64,000 nt of DNA, from positions 38,021,520 through 38,085,519 of the forward strand of contig OV884012.1 in the NCBI GenBank assembly GCA_930367205.1. Reading direction: 5' to 3'. Of the stretch, positions 9,670 to 24,549 are shown one piece after another. Every line of letters starts with the position of its first letter. Position 1 is the stretch's first letter. Both the position numbers and the translations under genes were made by a program. This stretch comes from Acanthosoma haemorrhoidale. Taxonomy: Eukaryota > Arthropoda > Insecta > Hemiptera > Acanthosomatidae. The notes under the pieces were generated by a model. That model had not been told where the DNA came from and did not search any database. It saw nothing but the letters and a program-made list of their open reading frames with translations.

Positions 9670-11020
9670 GAACTGTAAACAGTTAGAAACTGTTTAGAAT
9701 GTCCTTCTTTATAAATGGTGAAAGTTTCTGCAAAAAATAGAACATTGATGTTTTGAGAAAAAAACAAAGTCTAATACATGAATTTTTTTTTACCTAAAAA
9801 AAAAAAGGTCTTTGATTTCTTTTATATTGACGTCCTTGATGCAGTTTTTCATCCTGAATCCAATGGTGGTATTAGTTTTAAATATCTCCAATACTTAAGG
9901 AGATATCGCGGTTTAAAGATAGTGTGTATTGCGGGTTTAGTATCCTTTTTAAATGAAGGGGCAACGAGGGTTTTGGTAGATAATTATTAAACTAGTGGAG
10001 ATATCGAACTGTAAACAGTTAGAAACTGTTTAGACTGTCCTTCTTTATAAATGGTGAAAGTTTCTGCAAAAAACAGAACATTGATGTTTTGAGAAAAAAA
10101 CAAAGTCTAATACATGCATTTTTTTTTTACCTAAAAAAAAAAAGGTCTTTGATTTCTTTTATATTGACGTCTTTGATGCAGGTTTTCATCCTGAATCCAA
10201 TGGTGGTATTAGTTTTTAAATATCCCCAATACTTAAGGAGATATCACGGTTTAAAGATAGTGTGTATTGCGGGTTTAGTATCCTTTTTAAATGAAGGGGC
10301 AACGAGGGTTTTTGGAAGATAATTATTATACTAGTGGAGATATCGAACTGTAAACAGTTAGAAACTGTTTAGAATGTCCTTCTTTATAAATGGTGAAAGT
10401 TTCTGCAAAAAATAGAACATTGATGTTTTGAGAAAAAAACAAAGTCTAATACATGAATTTTTTTTTACCTAAAAAAAAAAAGGTCTTTGATTTCTTTTAT
10501 ATTGACGTCCTTGATGCAGTTTTTCATCCTGAATCCAATGGTGGTATTAGTTTTAAATATCTCCAATACTTAAGGAGATATCGCGGTTTAAAGATAGTGT
10601 GTATTGCGGGTTTAGTATCCTTTTTAAATGAAGGGGTAACGAGGGTTTTTGGAAGATAATTATTAAACTAGTGGAGATATCGAACTGTAAACAGTTAGAA
10701 ACTGTTTAGAATGTCTTTCTTTATAAATAGTGAAAGTTTCTGAAAAAAACAGAACATTGATGTTTTGAGAAAAAAACAAAGTCTAATACATGCATTTTTT
10801 TTTTACCTAAAAGAAAAAAGGTCTTTGATTTCTTTTATATTGACGTCCTTGATGCAGTTTTTCATCCTGAATCTAATGGTGGTATTAGTTTTTAAATATC
10901 CCCAATACTTAGGGAGATATCACGGTTTAAAGATAGTGTGTATTGCGGGTTTAGTATCCTTTTTAAATGAAGGGACAACAAGGGTTTTTGGAAGATAATT
11001 ATTAAACTAGTGGAGATATC
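9670..11020 (+). repeat. Four-monomer higher-order repeat, unit 4 (1,351 bp)
   Basis: Same a-b-c-d order. The last monomer carries AGGGACAACAAGG instead of AGGGGCAACGAGG, a variant shared with 5,108 and 24,841. The regular four-monomer pattern stops after this unit. Confidence 0.87.
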
Positions 11021-14000
11021 GAACTGTAAACAGTTAGAAACTGTTTAGAATGTCTTTCTTTATAAATAGTGAAAGTTTCTGCAAAAAACAGAACATTGAT
11101 GTTTTGAGAAAAAAACAAAGTCTAATACATGCATTTTTTTTTACCTAAAAAAAAAAAGGTCTTTGATTTCTTTTATATTGACGTCCTTGATGCAGTTTTT
11201 CATCCTGAATCCAATGGTGGTATTAGTTTTTAAATATCCCCAATACTTAAGGAGATATCACGGTTTAAAGATAGTGTGTATTGCGGGTTTAGTATCCTTT
11301 TTAAATGAAGGGGCAACGAGGGTTTTTGGAAGATAATTATTAAACTAGTGGAGATATCGAACTGTAAACAGTTAGAAACTGTTTAGAATGTCTTTCTTTA
11401 TAAATAGTGAAAGTTTCTGCAAAAAACAGAACATTGATGTTTTGAGAAAAAAACAAAGTCTAATACATGCATTTTTTTTTTACCTAAAAAAAAAAAGGTC
11501 TTTGATTTCTTTTATATTGACGTCCTTGATGCAGTTTTTCATCCTGAATCCAATGGTGGTATTAGTTTTTAAATATCCCCAATACTTAAGGAGATATCAC
11601 GGTTTAAAGATAGTGTGTATTGCGGGTTTAGTATTCTTTTTAAATGAAGGGGCAACGAGGGTTTTTGGAAGATAATTATTAAACTAGTGGAGATATCGAA
11701 CTGTAAACAGTTAAAAACTGTTTAGAAAGTCCTTCTTTATAAATGGTGAAAGTTTCTGCAAAAAACAGAACATTGATGTTTTGAGAAAAAAACAAAGTCT
11801 AATCATGAATTTTTTTTTACCTAAAAAAAAAAATGGTCTTTGATTTCTTTTATATTGACGTCCTTGATGCAGTTTTTCATCCTGAATCCAATGGTGGTAT
11901 TAGTTTTTAAATATCCCCAATACTTAAGGAGATATCACGGTTTAAAGATAGTGTGTATTGCGGGTTTAGTATCCTTTTTAAATGAAGGGGTAACGAGGGT
12001 TTTTGGAAGATAATTATTAAACTAGTGGAGATATCGAACTGTAAACAGTTAGAAACTGTTTAGAATGTCCTTCTTTATAAATGGTGAAAGTTTCTGCAAA
12101 AAACAGAACATTGATGTTTTGAGAAAAAAACAAAGTCTAATACATGCATTTTTTTTTACCTAAAAAAAAAAAGGTCTATGATTTTTTTTATATTGACGTC
12201 CTTGATGCAGTTTTTCATCCTGAATCCAATGGTGGTATTAGTTTTTAAATATCCCCAATACTTAAGGAGATATCACGGTTTAAAGATAGTGTGTATTGCG
12301 GTTTAGGTATCCTTTTTAAATGAAGGGGCAACCAGGGTTTTTGGAAGATAATTATTAAACTAGTGGAGATATCGAACTGTAAACAGTTAGAAACTGTTTA
12401 GACTGTCCTTCTTTATAAATGGTGAAAGTTTCTGCAAAAAACAGAACATTGATGTTTTGAAAAAAAAACAAAGTCTAATACATGCATTTTTTTTTTACCT
12501 AAAAAAAAAAAGGTCTTTGATTTCTTTTATATTGACGTCCTTGATGCAGTTTTTCATCCTGAATCCAATGGTGGTATTAGTTTTTAAATATCCCCAATAC
12601 TTAAGGAGATATCACGGTTTAAAGATAGTGTGTATTGCGGGTTTAGTATTCTTTTTAAATGAAGGGGCAACGAGGGTTTTTGGAAGATAATTATTAAACT
12701 AGTGGAGATATCGAACTGTAAACAGTTAGAAACTGTTTAGAATGTCCTTCTTTATAAATGGTGAAAGTTTCTGCAAAAAATAGAACATTGATGTTTTGAG
12801 AAAAAAACAAAGTCTAATACATGCATTTTTTTTTTCCTAAAAGAAAAAAGGTCTTTGATTTCTTTTATATTGACGTCCTTGATGCAGTTTTTCATCCTGA
12901 ATCTAATGGTGGTATTAGTTTTTAAATATCCCCAATACTTAAGGAGATATCACGGTTTAAAGATAGTGTGTATTGCGGGTTTAGTATCCTTTTTAAATGA
13001 AGGGGCAACGAGGGTTTTTGGAAGATAATTATTAAACTAGTGGAGATATCGAACTGTAAACAGTTAGAAACTGTTTAGAATGTCTTTCTTTATAAATAGT
13101 GAAAGTTTCTGCAAAAAACAGAACATTGATGTTTTGAGAAAAAAACAAAGTCTAATACATGCATTTTTTTTTTACCTAAAAAAAAAAAAGGTCTTTTATT
13201 TCTTTTATATTGACGTCCTTGATGCAGTTTTTCATCCTGAATCCAATGGTGGTATTAGTTTTTAAATATCCCCAATACTTAAGGAGATATCACGGTTTAA
13301 AGATAGTGTGTATTGCGGGTTTAGTATTCTTTTTAAATGAAGGGGCAACGAGGGTTTTTGGAAGATAATTATTAAACTAGTGGAGATATCGAACAGTAAA
13401 CAGTTAAAAACTGTTTAGAAAGTCCTTCTTTATAAATGGTGAAAGTTTCTGCAAAAAACAGAACATTGATGTTTTGAGAAAAAAACAAAGTCTAATCATG
13501 AATTTTTTTTTACCTAAAAAAAAAAATGGTCTTTGATTTCTTTTATATTGACGTCCTTGATGCAGTTTTTCATCCTGAATCCAATGGTGGTATTAGTTTT
13601 TAAATATCCCCAATACTTAAGGAGATATCACGGTTTAAAGATAGTGTGTATTGCGGGTTTAGTATCCTTTTTAAATGAAGGTGCAACGAGGGTTTTTGGA
13701 AGATAATTATTAAACTAGTGGAGATATCGAACTGTAAACAGTTAAAAACTGTTTAGAAAGTCCTTCTTTATAAATGGTGAAAGTTTCTGCAAAAAACAGA
13801 ACATTGATGTTTTGAGAAAAAAACAAAGTCTAATCATGAATTTTTTTTTACCTAAAAAAAAAAATTGTCTTTGATTTCTTTTATATTGACGTCCTTGATG
13901 CAGTTTTTCATCCTGAATCCAATGGTGGTATTAGTTTTTAAATATCTCCAATACTTAAGGAGATATCACGGTTTAAAGATAGTGTGTATTGCGGGTTTAG

Positions 14001-17000
14001 TATCCTTTTTAAATGAAGGTGCAACGAGGGTTTTTGGAAGATAATTATTAAACTAGTGGAGATATCGAACTGTAAACAGTTAAAAACTGTTTAGAAAGTC
14101 CTTCTTTATAAATGGTGAAAGTTTCTGCAAAAAACAGAACATTGATGTTTTGAGAAAAAAACAAAGTCTAATCATGAATTTTTTTTTACCTAAAAAAAAA
14201 AATGGTCTTTGATTTCTTTTATATTGACGTCCTTGATGCAGTTTTTCATCCTGAATCCAATGGTGGTATTAGTTTTTAAATATCCCCAATACTTAAGGAG
14301 ATATCACGGTTTAAAGATAGTGTGTATTGCGGGTTTAGTATCCTTTTTAAATGAAGGGGCAACGAGGGTTTTGGTAGATAATTATTAAACTAGTGGAGAT
14401 ATCGAACTGTAAACAGTTAGAAACTGTTTAGACTGTCCTTCTTTATAAATGGTGAAAGTTTCTGCAAAAAACAGAACATTGATGTTTTGAGAAAAAAACA
14501 AAGTCTAATACATGCATTTTTTTTTTACCTAAAAAAAAAAAGGTCTTTGATTTCTTTTATATTGACGTCCTTGATGCAGTTTTTCATCCTGAATCCAATG
14601 GTGGTATTAGTTTTTAAATATCTCCAATACTTAAGGAGATATCACGGTTTAAAGATAGTGTGTATTGCGGGTTTAGTATCCTTTTTAAATGAAGGTGCAA
14701 CGAGGGTTTTTGGAAGATAATTATTAAACTAGTGGAGATATCGAACTGTAAACAGTTAAAAACTGTTTAGAAAGTCCTTCTTTATAAATGGTGAAAGTTT
14801 CTGCAAAAAACAGAACATTGATGTTTTGAGAAAAAAACAAAGTCTAATCATGAATTTTTTTTTACCTAAAAAAAAAAATTGTCTTTGATTTCTTTTATAT
14901 TGACGTCCTTGATGCAGTTTTTCATCCTGAATCCAATGGTGGTATTAGTTTTTAAATATCCCCAATACTTAAGGAGATATCACGGTTTAAAGATAGTGTG
15001 TATTGCGGGTTTAGTATCCTTTTTAAATGAAGGTGCAACGAGGGTTTTTGGAAGATAATTATTAAACTAGTGGAGATATCGAACTGTAAACAGTTAAAAA
15101 CTGTTTAGAAAGTCCTTCTTTATAAATGGTGAAAGTTTCTGCAAAAAACAGAACATTGATGTTTTGAGAAAAAAACAAAGTCTAATCATGAATTTTTTTT
15201 TACCTAAAAAAAAAAATGGTCTTTGATTTCTTTTATATTGACGTCCTTGATGCAGTTTTTCATCCTGAATCCAATGGTGGTATTAGTTTTTAAATATCCC
15301 CAATACTTAAGGAGATATCACGGTTTAAAGATAGTGTGTATTGCGGGTTTAGTATCCTTTTTAAATGAAGGGGCAACGAGGGTTTTGGTAGATAATTATT
15401 AAACTAGTGGAGATATCGAACTGTAAACAGTTAGAAACTGTTTAGACTGTCCTTCTTTATAAATGGTGAAAGTTTCTGCAAAAAACAGAACATTGATGTT
15501 TTGAGAAAAAAACAAAGTCTAATACATGCATTTTTTTTTTACCTAAAAAAAAAAAGGTCTTTGATTTCTTTTATATTGACGTCTTTGATGCAGGTTTTCA
15601 TCCTGAATCCAATGGTGGTATTAGTTTTTAAATATCTCCAATACTTAAGGAGATATCACGGTTTAAAGATAGTGTGTATTGCGGGTTTAGTATCCTTTTT
15701 AAATGAAGGTGCAACGAGGGTTTTTGGAAGATAATTATTATACTAGTGGAGATATCGAACTGTAAACAGTTAGAAACTGTTTAGAATGTCCTTCTTTATA
15801 AATGGTGAAAGTTTCTGCAAAAAACAGAACATTGATGTTTTGAGAAAAAAACAAAGTCTAATACATGCATTTTTTTTTACCTAAAAAAAAAAAGTTCTAT
15901 GATTTCTTTTATATTGACGTCCTTGATGCAGTTTTTCATCCTGAATCCAATGGTGGTATTAGTTTTTAAATATCCCCAATACTTAAGGAGATATCACGGT
16001 TTAAAGATAGTGTGTATTGCGGGTTTAGTATCCTTTTTAAATGAAGGGGCAACGAGGGTTTTTGGAAGATAATTATTAAACTAGTGGAGATATCGAACTG
16101 TATACAGTTAGAAACTGTTTAGAATGTCCTTCTTTATAAATGGTGAAAGTTTCTGCAAAAAACAGAACATTGATGTTTTGAGAAAAAAACAAAGTCTAAT
16201 ACATGAATTTTTTTTTACCTAAAAAAAAAATGGTCTTTGATTTCTTTTATATTGACGTCCTTGATGCAGTTTTTCATCCTGAATCCAATGGTGGTATTAG
16301 TTTTTAAATATCCCCAATACTTAAGGAGATATCGCGGTTTAAAGATAGTGTGTATTGCGGGTTTAGTATCCTTTTTAAATGAAGGGGCAACGAGGGTTTT
16401 TGGAAGATAATTATTAAACTAGTGGAGATATCGAACTGTATACAGTTAGAAACTGTTTAGAATGTCTTTCTTTATAAATAGTGAAAGTTTCTGCAAAAAA
16501 CAGAACATTGATGTTTTGAGAAAAAAACAAAGTCTAATACATGAATTTTTTTTTACCTAAAAAAAAAAAGGTCTTTGATTTCTTTTATATTGACGTCCTT
16601 GATGCAGTTTTTCATCCTGAATCCAATGGTGGTATTAGTTTTAAATATCTCCAATACTTAAGGAGATATCGCGGTTTAAAGATAGTGTGTATTGCGGGTT
16701 TAGTATCCTTTTTAAATGAAGGGGCAACGAGGGTTTTGGTAGATAATTATTAAACTAGTGGAGATATCGAACTGTAAACAGTTAAAAACTGTTTAGAAAG
16801 TCCTTCTTTATAAATGGTGAAAGTTTCTGCAAAAAACAGAACATTGATGTTTTGAGAAAAAAACAAAGTCTAATCATGAATTTTTTTTTACCTAAAAAAA
16901 AAAAAGGTCTTTGATTTCTTTTAAATTGACGTCCTTGATGCAGTTTTTCATCCTGAATCCAATGGTGGTATTAGTTTTTAAATATCCCCAATACTTAAGG

Positions 17001-18129
17001 AGATATCACGGTTTAAAGATAGTGTGTATTGCGGGTTTAGTATCCTTTTTAAATGAAGGGGTAACGAGGGTTTTTGGAAGATAATTATTAAACTAGTGGA
17101 GATATCGAACTGTAAACAGTTAGAAACTGTTTAGAATGTCCTTCGTTATAAATGGTGAAAGTTTCTGCAAAAAACAGAACATTGATGTTTTGAGAAAAAA
17201 ACAAAGTCTAATACATGCATTTTTTTTTACCTAAAAAAAAAAAGGTCTATGATTTTTTTTATATTGACGTCCTTGATGCAGTTTTTCATCCTGAATCCAA
17301 TGGTGGTATTAGTTTTTAAATATCCCCAATACTTAAGGAGATATCACGGTTTAAAGATAGTGTGTATTGCGGTTTAGGTATCCTTTTTAAATGAAGGGGC
17401 AACCAGGGTTTTTGGAAGATAATTATTAAACTAGTGGAGATATCGAACTGTAAACAGTTAGAAACTGTTTAGACTGTCCTTCTTTATAAATGGTGAAAGT
17501 TTCTGCAAAAAACAGAACATTGATGTTTTGAAAAAAAAACAAAGTCTAATACATGCATTTTTTTTTTACCTAAAAAAAAAAAGGTCTTTGATTTCTTTTA
17601 TATTGACGTCCTTGATGCAGTTTTTCATCCTGAATCCAATGGTGGTATTAGTTTTTAAATATCCCCAATACTTAAGGAGATATCACGGTTTAAAGATAGT
17701 GTGTATTGCGGGTTTAGTATTCTTTTTAAATGAAGGGGCAACGAGGGTTTTTGGAAGATAATTATTAAACTAGTGGAGATATCGAACTGTAAACAGTTAG
17801 AAACTGTTTAGAATGTCCTTCTTTATAAATGGTGAAAGTTTCTGCAAAAAATAGAACATTGATGTTTTGAGAAAAAAACAAAGTCTAATACATGCATTTT
17901 TTTTTTTCCTAAAAGAAAAAAGGTCTTTGATTTCTTTTATATTGACGTCCTTGATGCAGTTTTTCATCCTGAATCTAATGGTGGTATTAGTTTTTAAATA
18001 TCCCCAATACTTAAGGAGATATCACGGTTTAAAGATAGTGTGTATTGCGGGTTTAGTATCCTTTTTAAATGAAGGGGCAACGAGGGTTTTTGGAAGATAA
18101 TTATTAAACTAGTGGAGATATCGAACTGT

Positions 18130-18148
18130 AAACAGTTAGAAACTGTTT
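18130..18148. repeat. Representative monomer dyad: AAACAGTT, 3-bp spacer, AACTGTTT
   Basis: A perfect 8+8 inverted repeat with spacer AGA (AAA in family K), present in almost every monomer at the same place. It overlaps a second palindrome around ACTGTAAACAGT. No protein is known to me to bind it. It is shown here once as an example of the repeated feature. Confidence 0.9.
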
Positions 18149-18235
18149 AGAATGTCTTTCTTTATAAATAGTGAAAGTTTCTGCAAAAAACAGAACATTG
18201 ATGTTTTGAGAAAAAAACAAAGTCTAATACATGCA

Positions 18236-18260
18236 TTTTTTTTTTACCTAAAAAAAAAAA
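18236..18260. repeat. Representative T-tract/A-tract foldback
   Basis: T10, the triplet ACC, T, then A11: two self-complementary homopolymers with almost no loop. Tract lengths vary between monomers (about T8-T12 and A9-A14), and this is the main source of length and frame differences. Such adjoining tracts are typical of curved or cruciform-prone DNA. Confidence 0.88.
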
Positions 18261-21200
18261 GGTCTTTGATTTCTTTTATATTGACGTCCTTGATGCAGTT
18301 TTTCATCCTGAATCCAATGGTGGTATTAGTTTTTAAATATCCCCAATACTTAAGGAGATATCACGGTTTAAAGATAGTGTGTATTGCGGGTTTAGTATCC
18401 TTTTTAAATGAAGGGGCAACGAGGGTTTTTGGAAGATAATTATTAAACTAGTGGAGATATCGAACTGTAAACAGTTAGAAACTGTTTAGAATGTCTTTCT
18501 TTATAAATAGTGAAAGTTTCTGCAAAAAACAGAACATTGATGTTTTGAGAAAAAAACAAAGTCTAATACATGCATTTTTTTTTTACCTAAAAAAAAAAAG
18601 GTCTTTGATTTCTTTTATATTGACGTCCTTGATGCAGTTTTTCATCCTGAATCCAATGGTGGTATTAGTTTTTAAATATCCCCAATACTTAAGGAGATAT
18701 CACGGTTTAAAGATAGTGTGTATTGCGGGTTTAGTATTCTTTTTAAATGAAGGGGCAACGAGGGTTTTTGGAAGATAATTATTAAACTAGTGGAGATATC
18801 GAACTGTAAACAGTTAAAAACTGTTTAGAAAGTCCTTCTTTATAAATGGTGAAAGTTTCTGCAAAAAACAGAACATTGATGTTTTGAGAAAAAAACAAAG
18901 TCTAATCATGAATTTTTTTTTACCTAAAAAAAAAAATGGTCTTTGATTTCTTTTATATTGACGTCCTTGATGCAGTTTTTCATCCTGAATCCAATGGTGG
19001 TATTAGTTTTTAAATATCCCCAATACTTAAGGAGATATCACGGTTTAAAGATAGTGTGTATTGCGGGTTTAGTATCCTTTTTAAATGAAGGGGTAACGAG
19101 GGTTTTTGGAAGATAATTATTAAACTAGTGGAGATATCGAACTGTAAACAGTTAGAAACTGTTTAGAATGTCCTTCTTTATAAATGGTGAAAGTTTCTGC
19201 AAAAAACAGAACATTGATGTTTTGAGAAAAAAACAAAGTCTAATCATGAATTTTTTTTTACCTAAAAAAAAAAATGGTCTTTGATTTCTTTTATATTGAC
19301 GTCCTTGATGCAGTTTTTCATCCTGAATCCAATGGTGGTATTAGTTTTTAAATATCTCCAATACTTAAGGAGATATCACGGTTTAAAGATAGTGTGTATT
19401 GCGGGTTTAGTATCCTTTTTAAATGAAGGTGCAACGAGGGTTTTTGGAAGATAATTATTAAACTAGTGGAGATATCGAACTGTAAACAGTTAAAAACTGT
19501 TTAGAAAGTCCTTCTTTATAAATGGTGAAAGTTTCTGCAAAAAACAGAACATTGATGTTTTGAGAAAAAAACAAAGTCTAATCATGAATTTTTTTTTACC
19601 TAAAAAAAAAAATGGTCTTTGATTTCTTTTATATTGACGTCCTTGATGCAGTTTTTCATCCTGAATCCAATGGTGGTATTAGTTTTTAAATATCCCCAAT
19701 ACTTAAGGAGATATCACGGTTTAAAGATAGTGTGTATTGCGGGTTTAGTATCCTTTTTAAATGAAGGGGCAACGAGGGTTTTGGTAGATAATTATTAAAC
19801 TAGTGGAGATATCGAACTGTAAACAGTTAGAAACTGTTTAGACTGTCCTTCTTTATAAATGGTGAAAGTTTCTGCAAAAAACAGAACATTGATGTTTTGA
19901 GAAAAAAACAAAGTCTAATACATGCATTTTTTTTTTACCTAAAAAAAAAAAGGTCTTTGATTTCTTTTATATTGACGTCCTTGATGCAGTTTTTCATCCT
20001 GAATCCAATGGTGGTATTAGTTTTTAAATATCTCCAATACTTAAGGAGATATCACGGTTTAAAGATAGTGTGTATTGCGGGTTTAGTATCCTTTTTAAAT
20101 GAAGGTGCAACGAGGGTTTTTGGAAGATAATTATTAAACTAGTGGAGATATCGAACTGTAAACAGTTAAAAACTGTTTAGAAAGTCCTTCTTTATAAATG
20201 GTGAAAGTTTCTGCAAAAAACAGAACATTGATGTTTTGAGAAAAAAACAAAGTCTAATCATGAATTTTTTTTTACCTAAAAAAAAAAATTGTCTTTGATT
20301 TCTTTTATATTGACGTCCTTGATGCAGTTTTTCATCCTGAATCCAATGGTGGTATTAGTTTTTAAATATCTCCAATACTTAAGGAGATATCACGGTTTAA
20401 AGATAGTGTGTATTGCGGGTTTAGTATCCTTTTTAAATGAAGGTGCAACGAGGGTTTTTGGAAGATAATTATTAAACTAGTGGAGATATCGAACTGTAAA
20501 CAGTTAAAAACTGTTTAGAAAGTCCTTCTTTATAAATGGTGAAAGTTTCTGCAAAAAACAGAACATTGATGTTTTGAGAAAAAAACAAAGTCTAATCATG
20601 AATTTTTTTTTACCTAAAAAAAAAAATGGTCTTTGATTTCTTTTATATTGACGTCCTTGATGCAGTTTTTCATCCTGAATCCAATGGTGGTATTAGTTTT
20701 TAAATATCCCCAATACTTAAGGAGATATCACGGTTTAAAGATAGTGTGTATTGCGGGTTTAGTATCCTTTTTAAATGAAGGGGCAACGAGGGTTTTGGTA
20801 GATAATTATTAAACTAGTGGAGATATCGAACTGTAAACAGTTAGAAACTGTTTAGACTGTCCTTCTTTATAAATGGTGAAAGTTTCTGCAAAAAACAGAA
20901 CATTGATGTTTTGAGAAAAAAACAAAGTCTAATACATGCATTTTTTTTTTACCTAAAAAAAAAAAGGTCTTTGATTTCTTTTATATTGACGTCTTTGATG
21001 CAGGTTTTCATCCTGAATCCAATGGTGGTATTAGTTTTTAAATATCTCCAATACTTAAGGAGATATCACGGTTTAAAGATAGTGTGTATTGCGGGTTTAG
21101 TATCCTTTTTAAATGAAGGTGCAACGAGGGTTTTTGGAAGATAATTATTATACTAGTGGAGATATCGAACTGTAAACAGTTAGAAACTGTTTAGAATGTC

Positions 21201-24200
21201 CTTCTTTATAAATGGTGAAAGTTTCTGCAAAAAACAGAACATTGATGTTTTGAGAAAAAAACAAAGTCTAATACATGCATTTTTTTTTACCTAAAAAAAA
21301 AAAGTTCTATGATTTCTTTTATATTGACGTCCTTGATGCAGTTTTTCATCCTGAATCCAATGGTGGTATTAGTTTTTAAATATCCCCAATACTTAAGGAG
21401 ATATCACGGTTTAAAGATAGTGTGTATTGCGGGTTTAGTATCCTTTTTAAATGAAGGGGCAACGAGGGTTTTTGGAAGATAATTATTAAACTAGTGGAGA
21501 TATCGAACTGTATACAGTTAGAAACTGTTTAGAATGTCCTTCTTTATAAATGGTGAAAGTTTCTGCAAAAAACAGAACATTGATGTTTTGAGAAAAAAAC
21601 AAAGTCTAATACATGAATTTTTTTTTACCTAAAAAAAAAAATGGTCTTTGATTTCTTTTATATTGACGTCCTTGATGCAGTTTTTCATCCTGAATCCAAT
21701 GGTGGTATTAGTTTTTAAATATCTCCAATACTTAAGGAGATATCACGGTTTAAAGATAGTGTGTATTGCGGGTTTAGTATCCTTTTTAAATGAAGGTGCA
21801 ACGAGGGTTTTTGGAAGATAATTATTAAACTAGTGGAGATATCGAACTGTAAACAGTTAAAAACTGTTTAGAAAGTCCTTCTTTATAAATGGTGAAAGTT
21901 TCTGCAAAAAACAGAACATTGATGTTTTGAGAAAAAAACAAAGTCTAATCATGAATTTTTTTTTACCTAAAAAAAAAAATTGTCTTTGATTTCTTTTATA
22001 TTGACGTCCTTGATGCAGTTTTTCATCCTGAATCCAATGGTGGTATTAGTTTTTAAATATCTCCAATACTTAAGGAGATATCACGGTTTAAAGATAGTGT
22101 GTATTGCGGGTTTAGTATCCTTTTTAAATGAAGGTGCAACGAGGGTTTTTGGAAGATAATTATTAAACTAGTGGAGATATCGAACTGTAAACAGTTAAAA
22201 ACTGTTTAGAAAGTCCTTCTTTATAAATGGTGAAAGTTTCTGCAAAAAACAGAACATTGATGTTTTGAGAAAAAAACAAAGTCTAATCATGAATTTTTTT
22301 TTACCTAAAAAAAAAAATGGTCTTTGATTTCTTTTATATTGACGTCCTTGATGCAGTTTTTCATCCTGAATCCAATGGTGGTATTAGTTTTTAAATATCC
22401 CCAATACTTAAGGAGATATCACGGTTTAAAGATAGTGTGTATTGCGGGTTTAGTATCCTTTTTAAATGAAGGGGCAACGAGGGTTTTGGTAGATAATTAT
22501 TAAACTAGTGGAGATATCGAACTGTAAACAGTTAGAAACTGTTTAGACTGTCCTTCTTTATAAATGGTGAAAGTTTCTGCAAAAAACAGAACATTGATGT
22601 TTTGAGAAAAAAACAAAGTCTAATACATGCATTTTTTTTTTACCTAAAAAAAAAAAGGTCTTTGATTTCTTTTATATTGACGTCTTTGATGCAGGTTTTC
22701 ATCCTGAATCCAATGGTGGTATTAGTTTTTAAATATCTCCAATACTTAAGGAGATATCACGGTTTAAAGATAGTGTGTATTGCGGGTTTAGTATCCTTTT
22801 TAAATGAAGGTGCAACGAGGGTTTTTGGAAGATAATTATTATACTAGTGGAGATATCGAACTGTAAACAGTTAGAAACTGTTTAGAATGTCCTTCTTTAT
22901 AAATGGTGAAAGTTTCTGCAAAAAACAGAACATTGATGTTTTGAGAAAAAAACAAAGTCTAATACATGCATTTTTTTTTACCTAAAAAAAAAAAGTTCTA
23001 TGATTTCTTTTATATTGACGTCCTTGATGCAGTTTTTCATCCTGAATCCAATGGTGGTATTAGTTTTTAAATATCCCCAATACTTAAGGAGATATCACGG
23101 TTTAAAGATAGTGTGTATTGCGGGTTTAGTATCCTTTTTAAATGAAGGGGCAACGAGGGTTTTTGGAAGATAATTATTAAACTAGTGGAGATATCGAACT
23201 GTATACAGTTAGAAACTGTTTAGAATGTCCTTCTTTATAAATGGTGAAAGTTTCTGCAAAAAACAGAACATTGATGTTTTGAGAAAAAAACAAAGTCTAA
23301 TACATGAATTTTTTTTTACCTAAAAAAAAAAATGGTCTTTGATTTCTTTTATATTGACGTCCTTGATGCAGTTTTTCATCCTGAATCCAATGGTGGTATT
23401 AGTTTTTAAATATCCCCAATACTTAAGGAGATATCGCGGTTTAAAGATAGTGTGTATTGCGGGTTTAGTATTCTTTTTAAATGAAGGGGCAACGAGGGTT
23501 TTTGGAAGATAATTATTAAACTAGTGGAGATATCGAACTGTAAACAGTTAAAAACTGTTTAGAAAGTCCTTCTTTATAAATGGTGAAAGTTTCTGCAAAA
23601 AACAGAACATTGATGTTTTGAGAAAAAAACAAAGTCTAATCATGAATTTTTTTTTACCTAAAAAAAAAAATGGTCTTTGATTTCTTTTATATTGACGTCC
23701 TTGATGCAGTTTTTCATCCTGAATCCAATGGTGGTATTAGTTTTTAAATATCCCCAATACTTAAGGAGATATCACGGTTTAAAGATAGTGTGTATTGCGG
23801 GTTTAGTATCCTTTTTAAATGAAGGGGTAACGAGGGTTTTTGGAAGATAATTATTAAACTAGTGGAGATATCGAACTGTAAACAGTTAGAAACTGTTTAG
23901 AATGTCCTTCTTTATAAATGGTGAAAGTTTCTGCAAAAAACAGAACATTGATGTTTTGAGAAAAAAACAAAGTCTAATCATGAATTTTTTTTTACCTAAA
24001 AAAAAAAATGGTCTTTGATTTCTTTTATATTGACGTCCTTGATGCAGTTTTTCATCCTGAATCCAATGGTGGTATTAGTTTTTAAATATCTCCAATACTT
24101 AAGGAGATATCACGGTTTAAAGATAGTGTGTATTGCGGGTTTAGTATCCTTTTTAAATGAAGGTGCAACGAGGGTTTTTGGAAGATAATTATTAAACTAG

Positions 24201-24549
24201 TGGAGATATCGAACTGTAAACAGTTAAAAACTGTTTAGAAAGTCCTTCTTTATAAATGGTGAAAGTTTCTGCAAAAAACAGAACATTGATGTTTTGAGAA
24301 AAAAACAAAGTCTAATCATGAATTTTTTTTTACCTAAAAAAAAAAAAATGGTCTTTGATTTCTTTTATATTGACGTCCTTGATGCAGTTTTTCATCCTGA
24401 ATCCAATGGTGGTATTAGTTTTTAAATATCCCCAATACTTAAGGAGATATCACGGTTTAAAGATAGTGTGTATTGCGGGTTTAGTATCCTTTTTAAATGA
24501 AGGGGCAACGAGGGTTTTGGTAGATAATTATTAAACTAGTGGAGATATC

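Noticed and set aside
18123..18461. Monomer as a dimer of two 169-bp halves
   Set aside because: Only short echoes such as CCTTCTTTATAAATG against CCTTTTTAAATG are seen, and they are not half a monomer apart in a consistent way.
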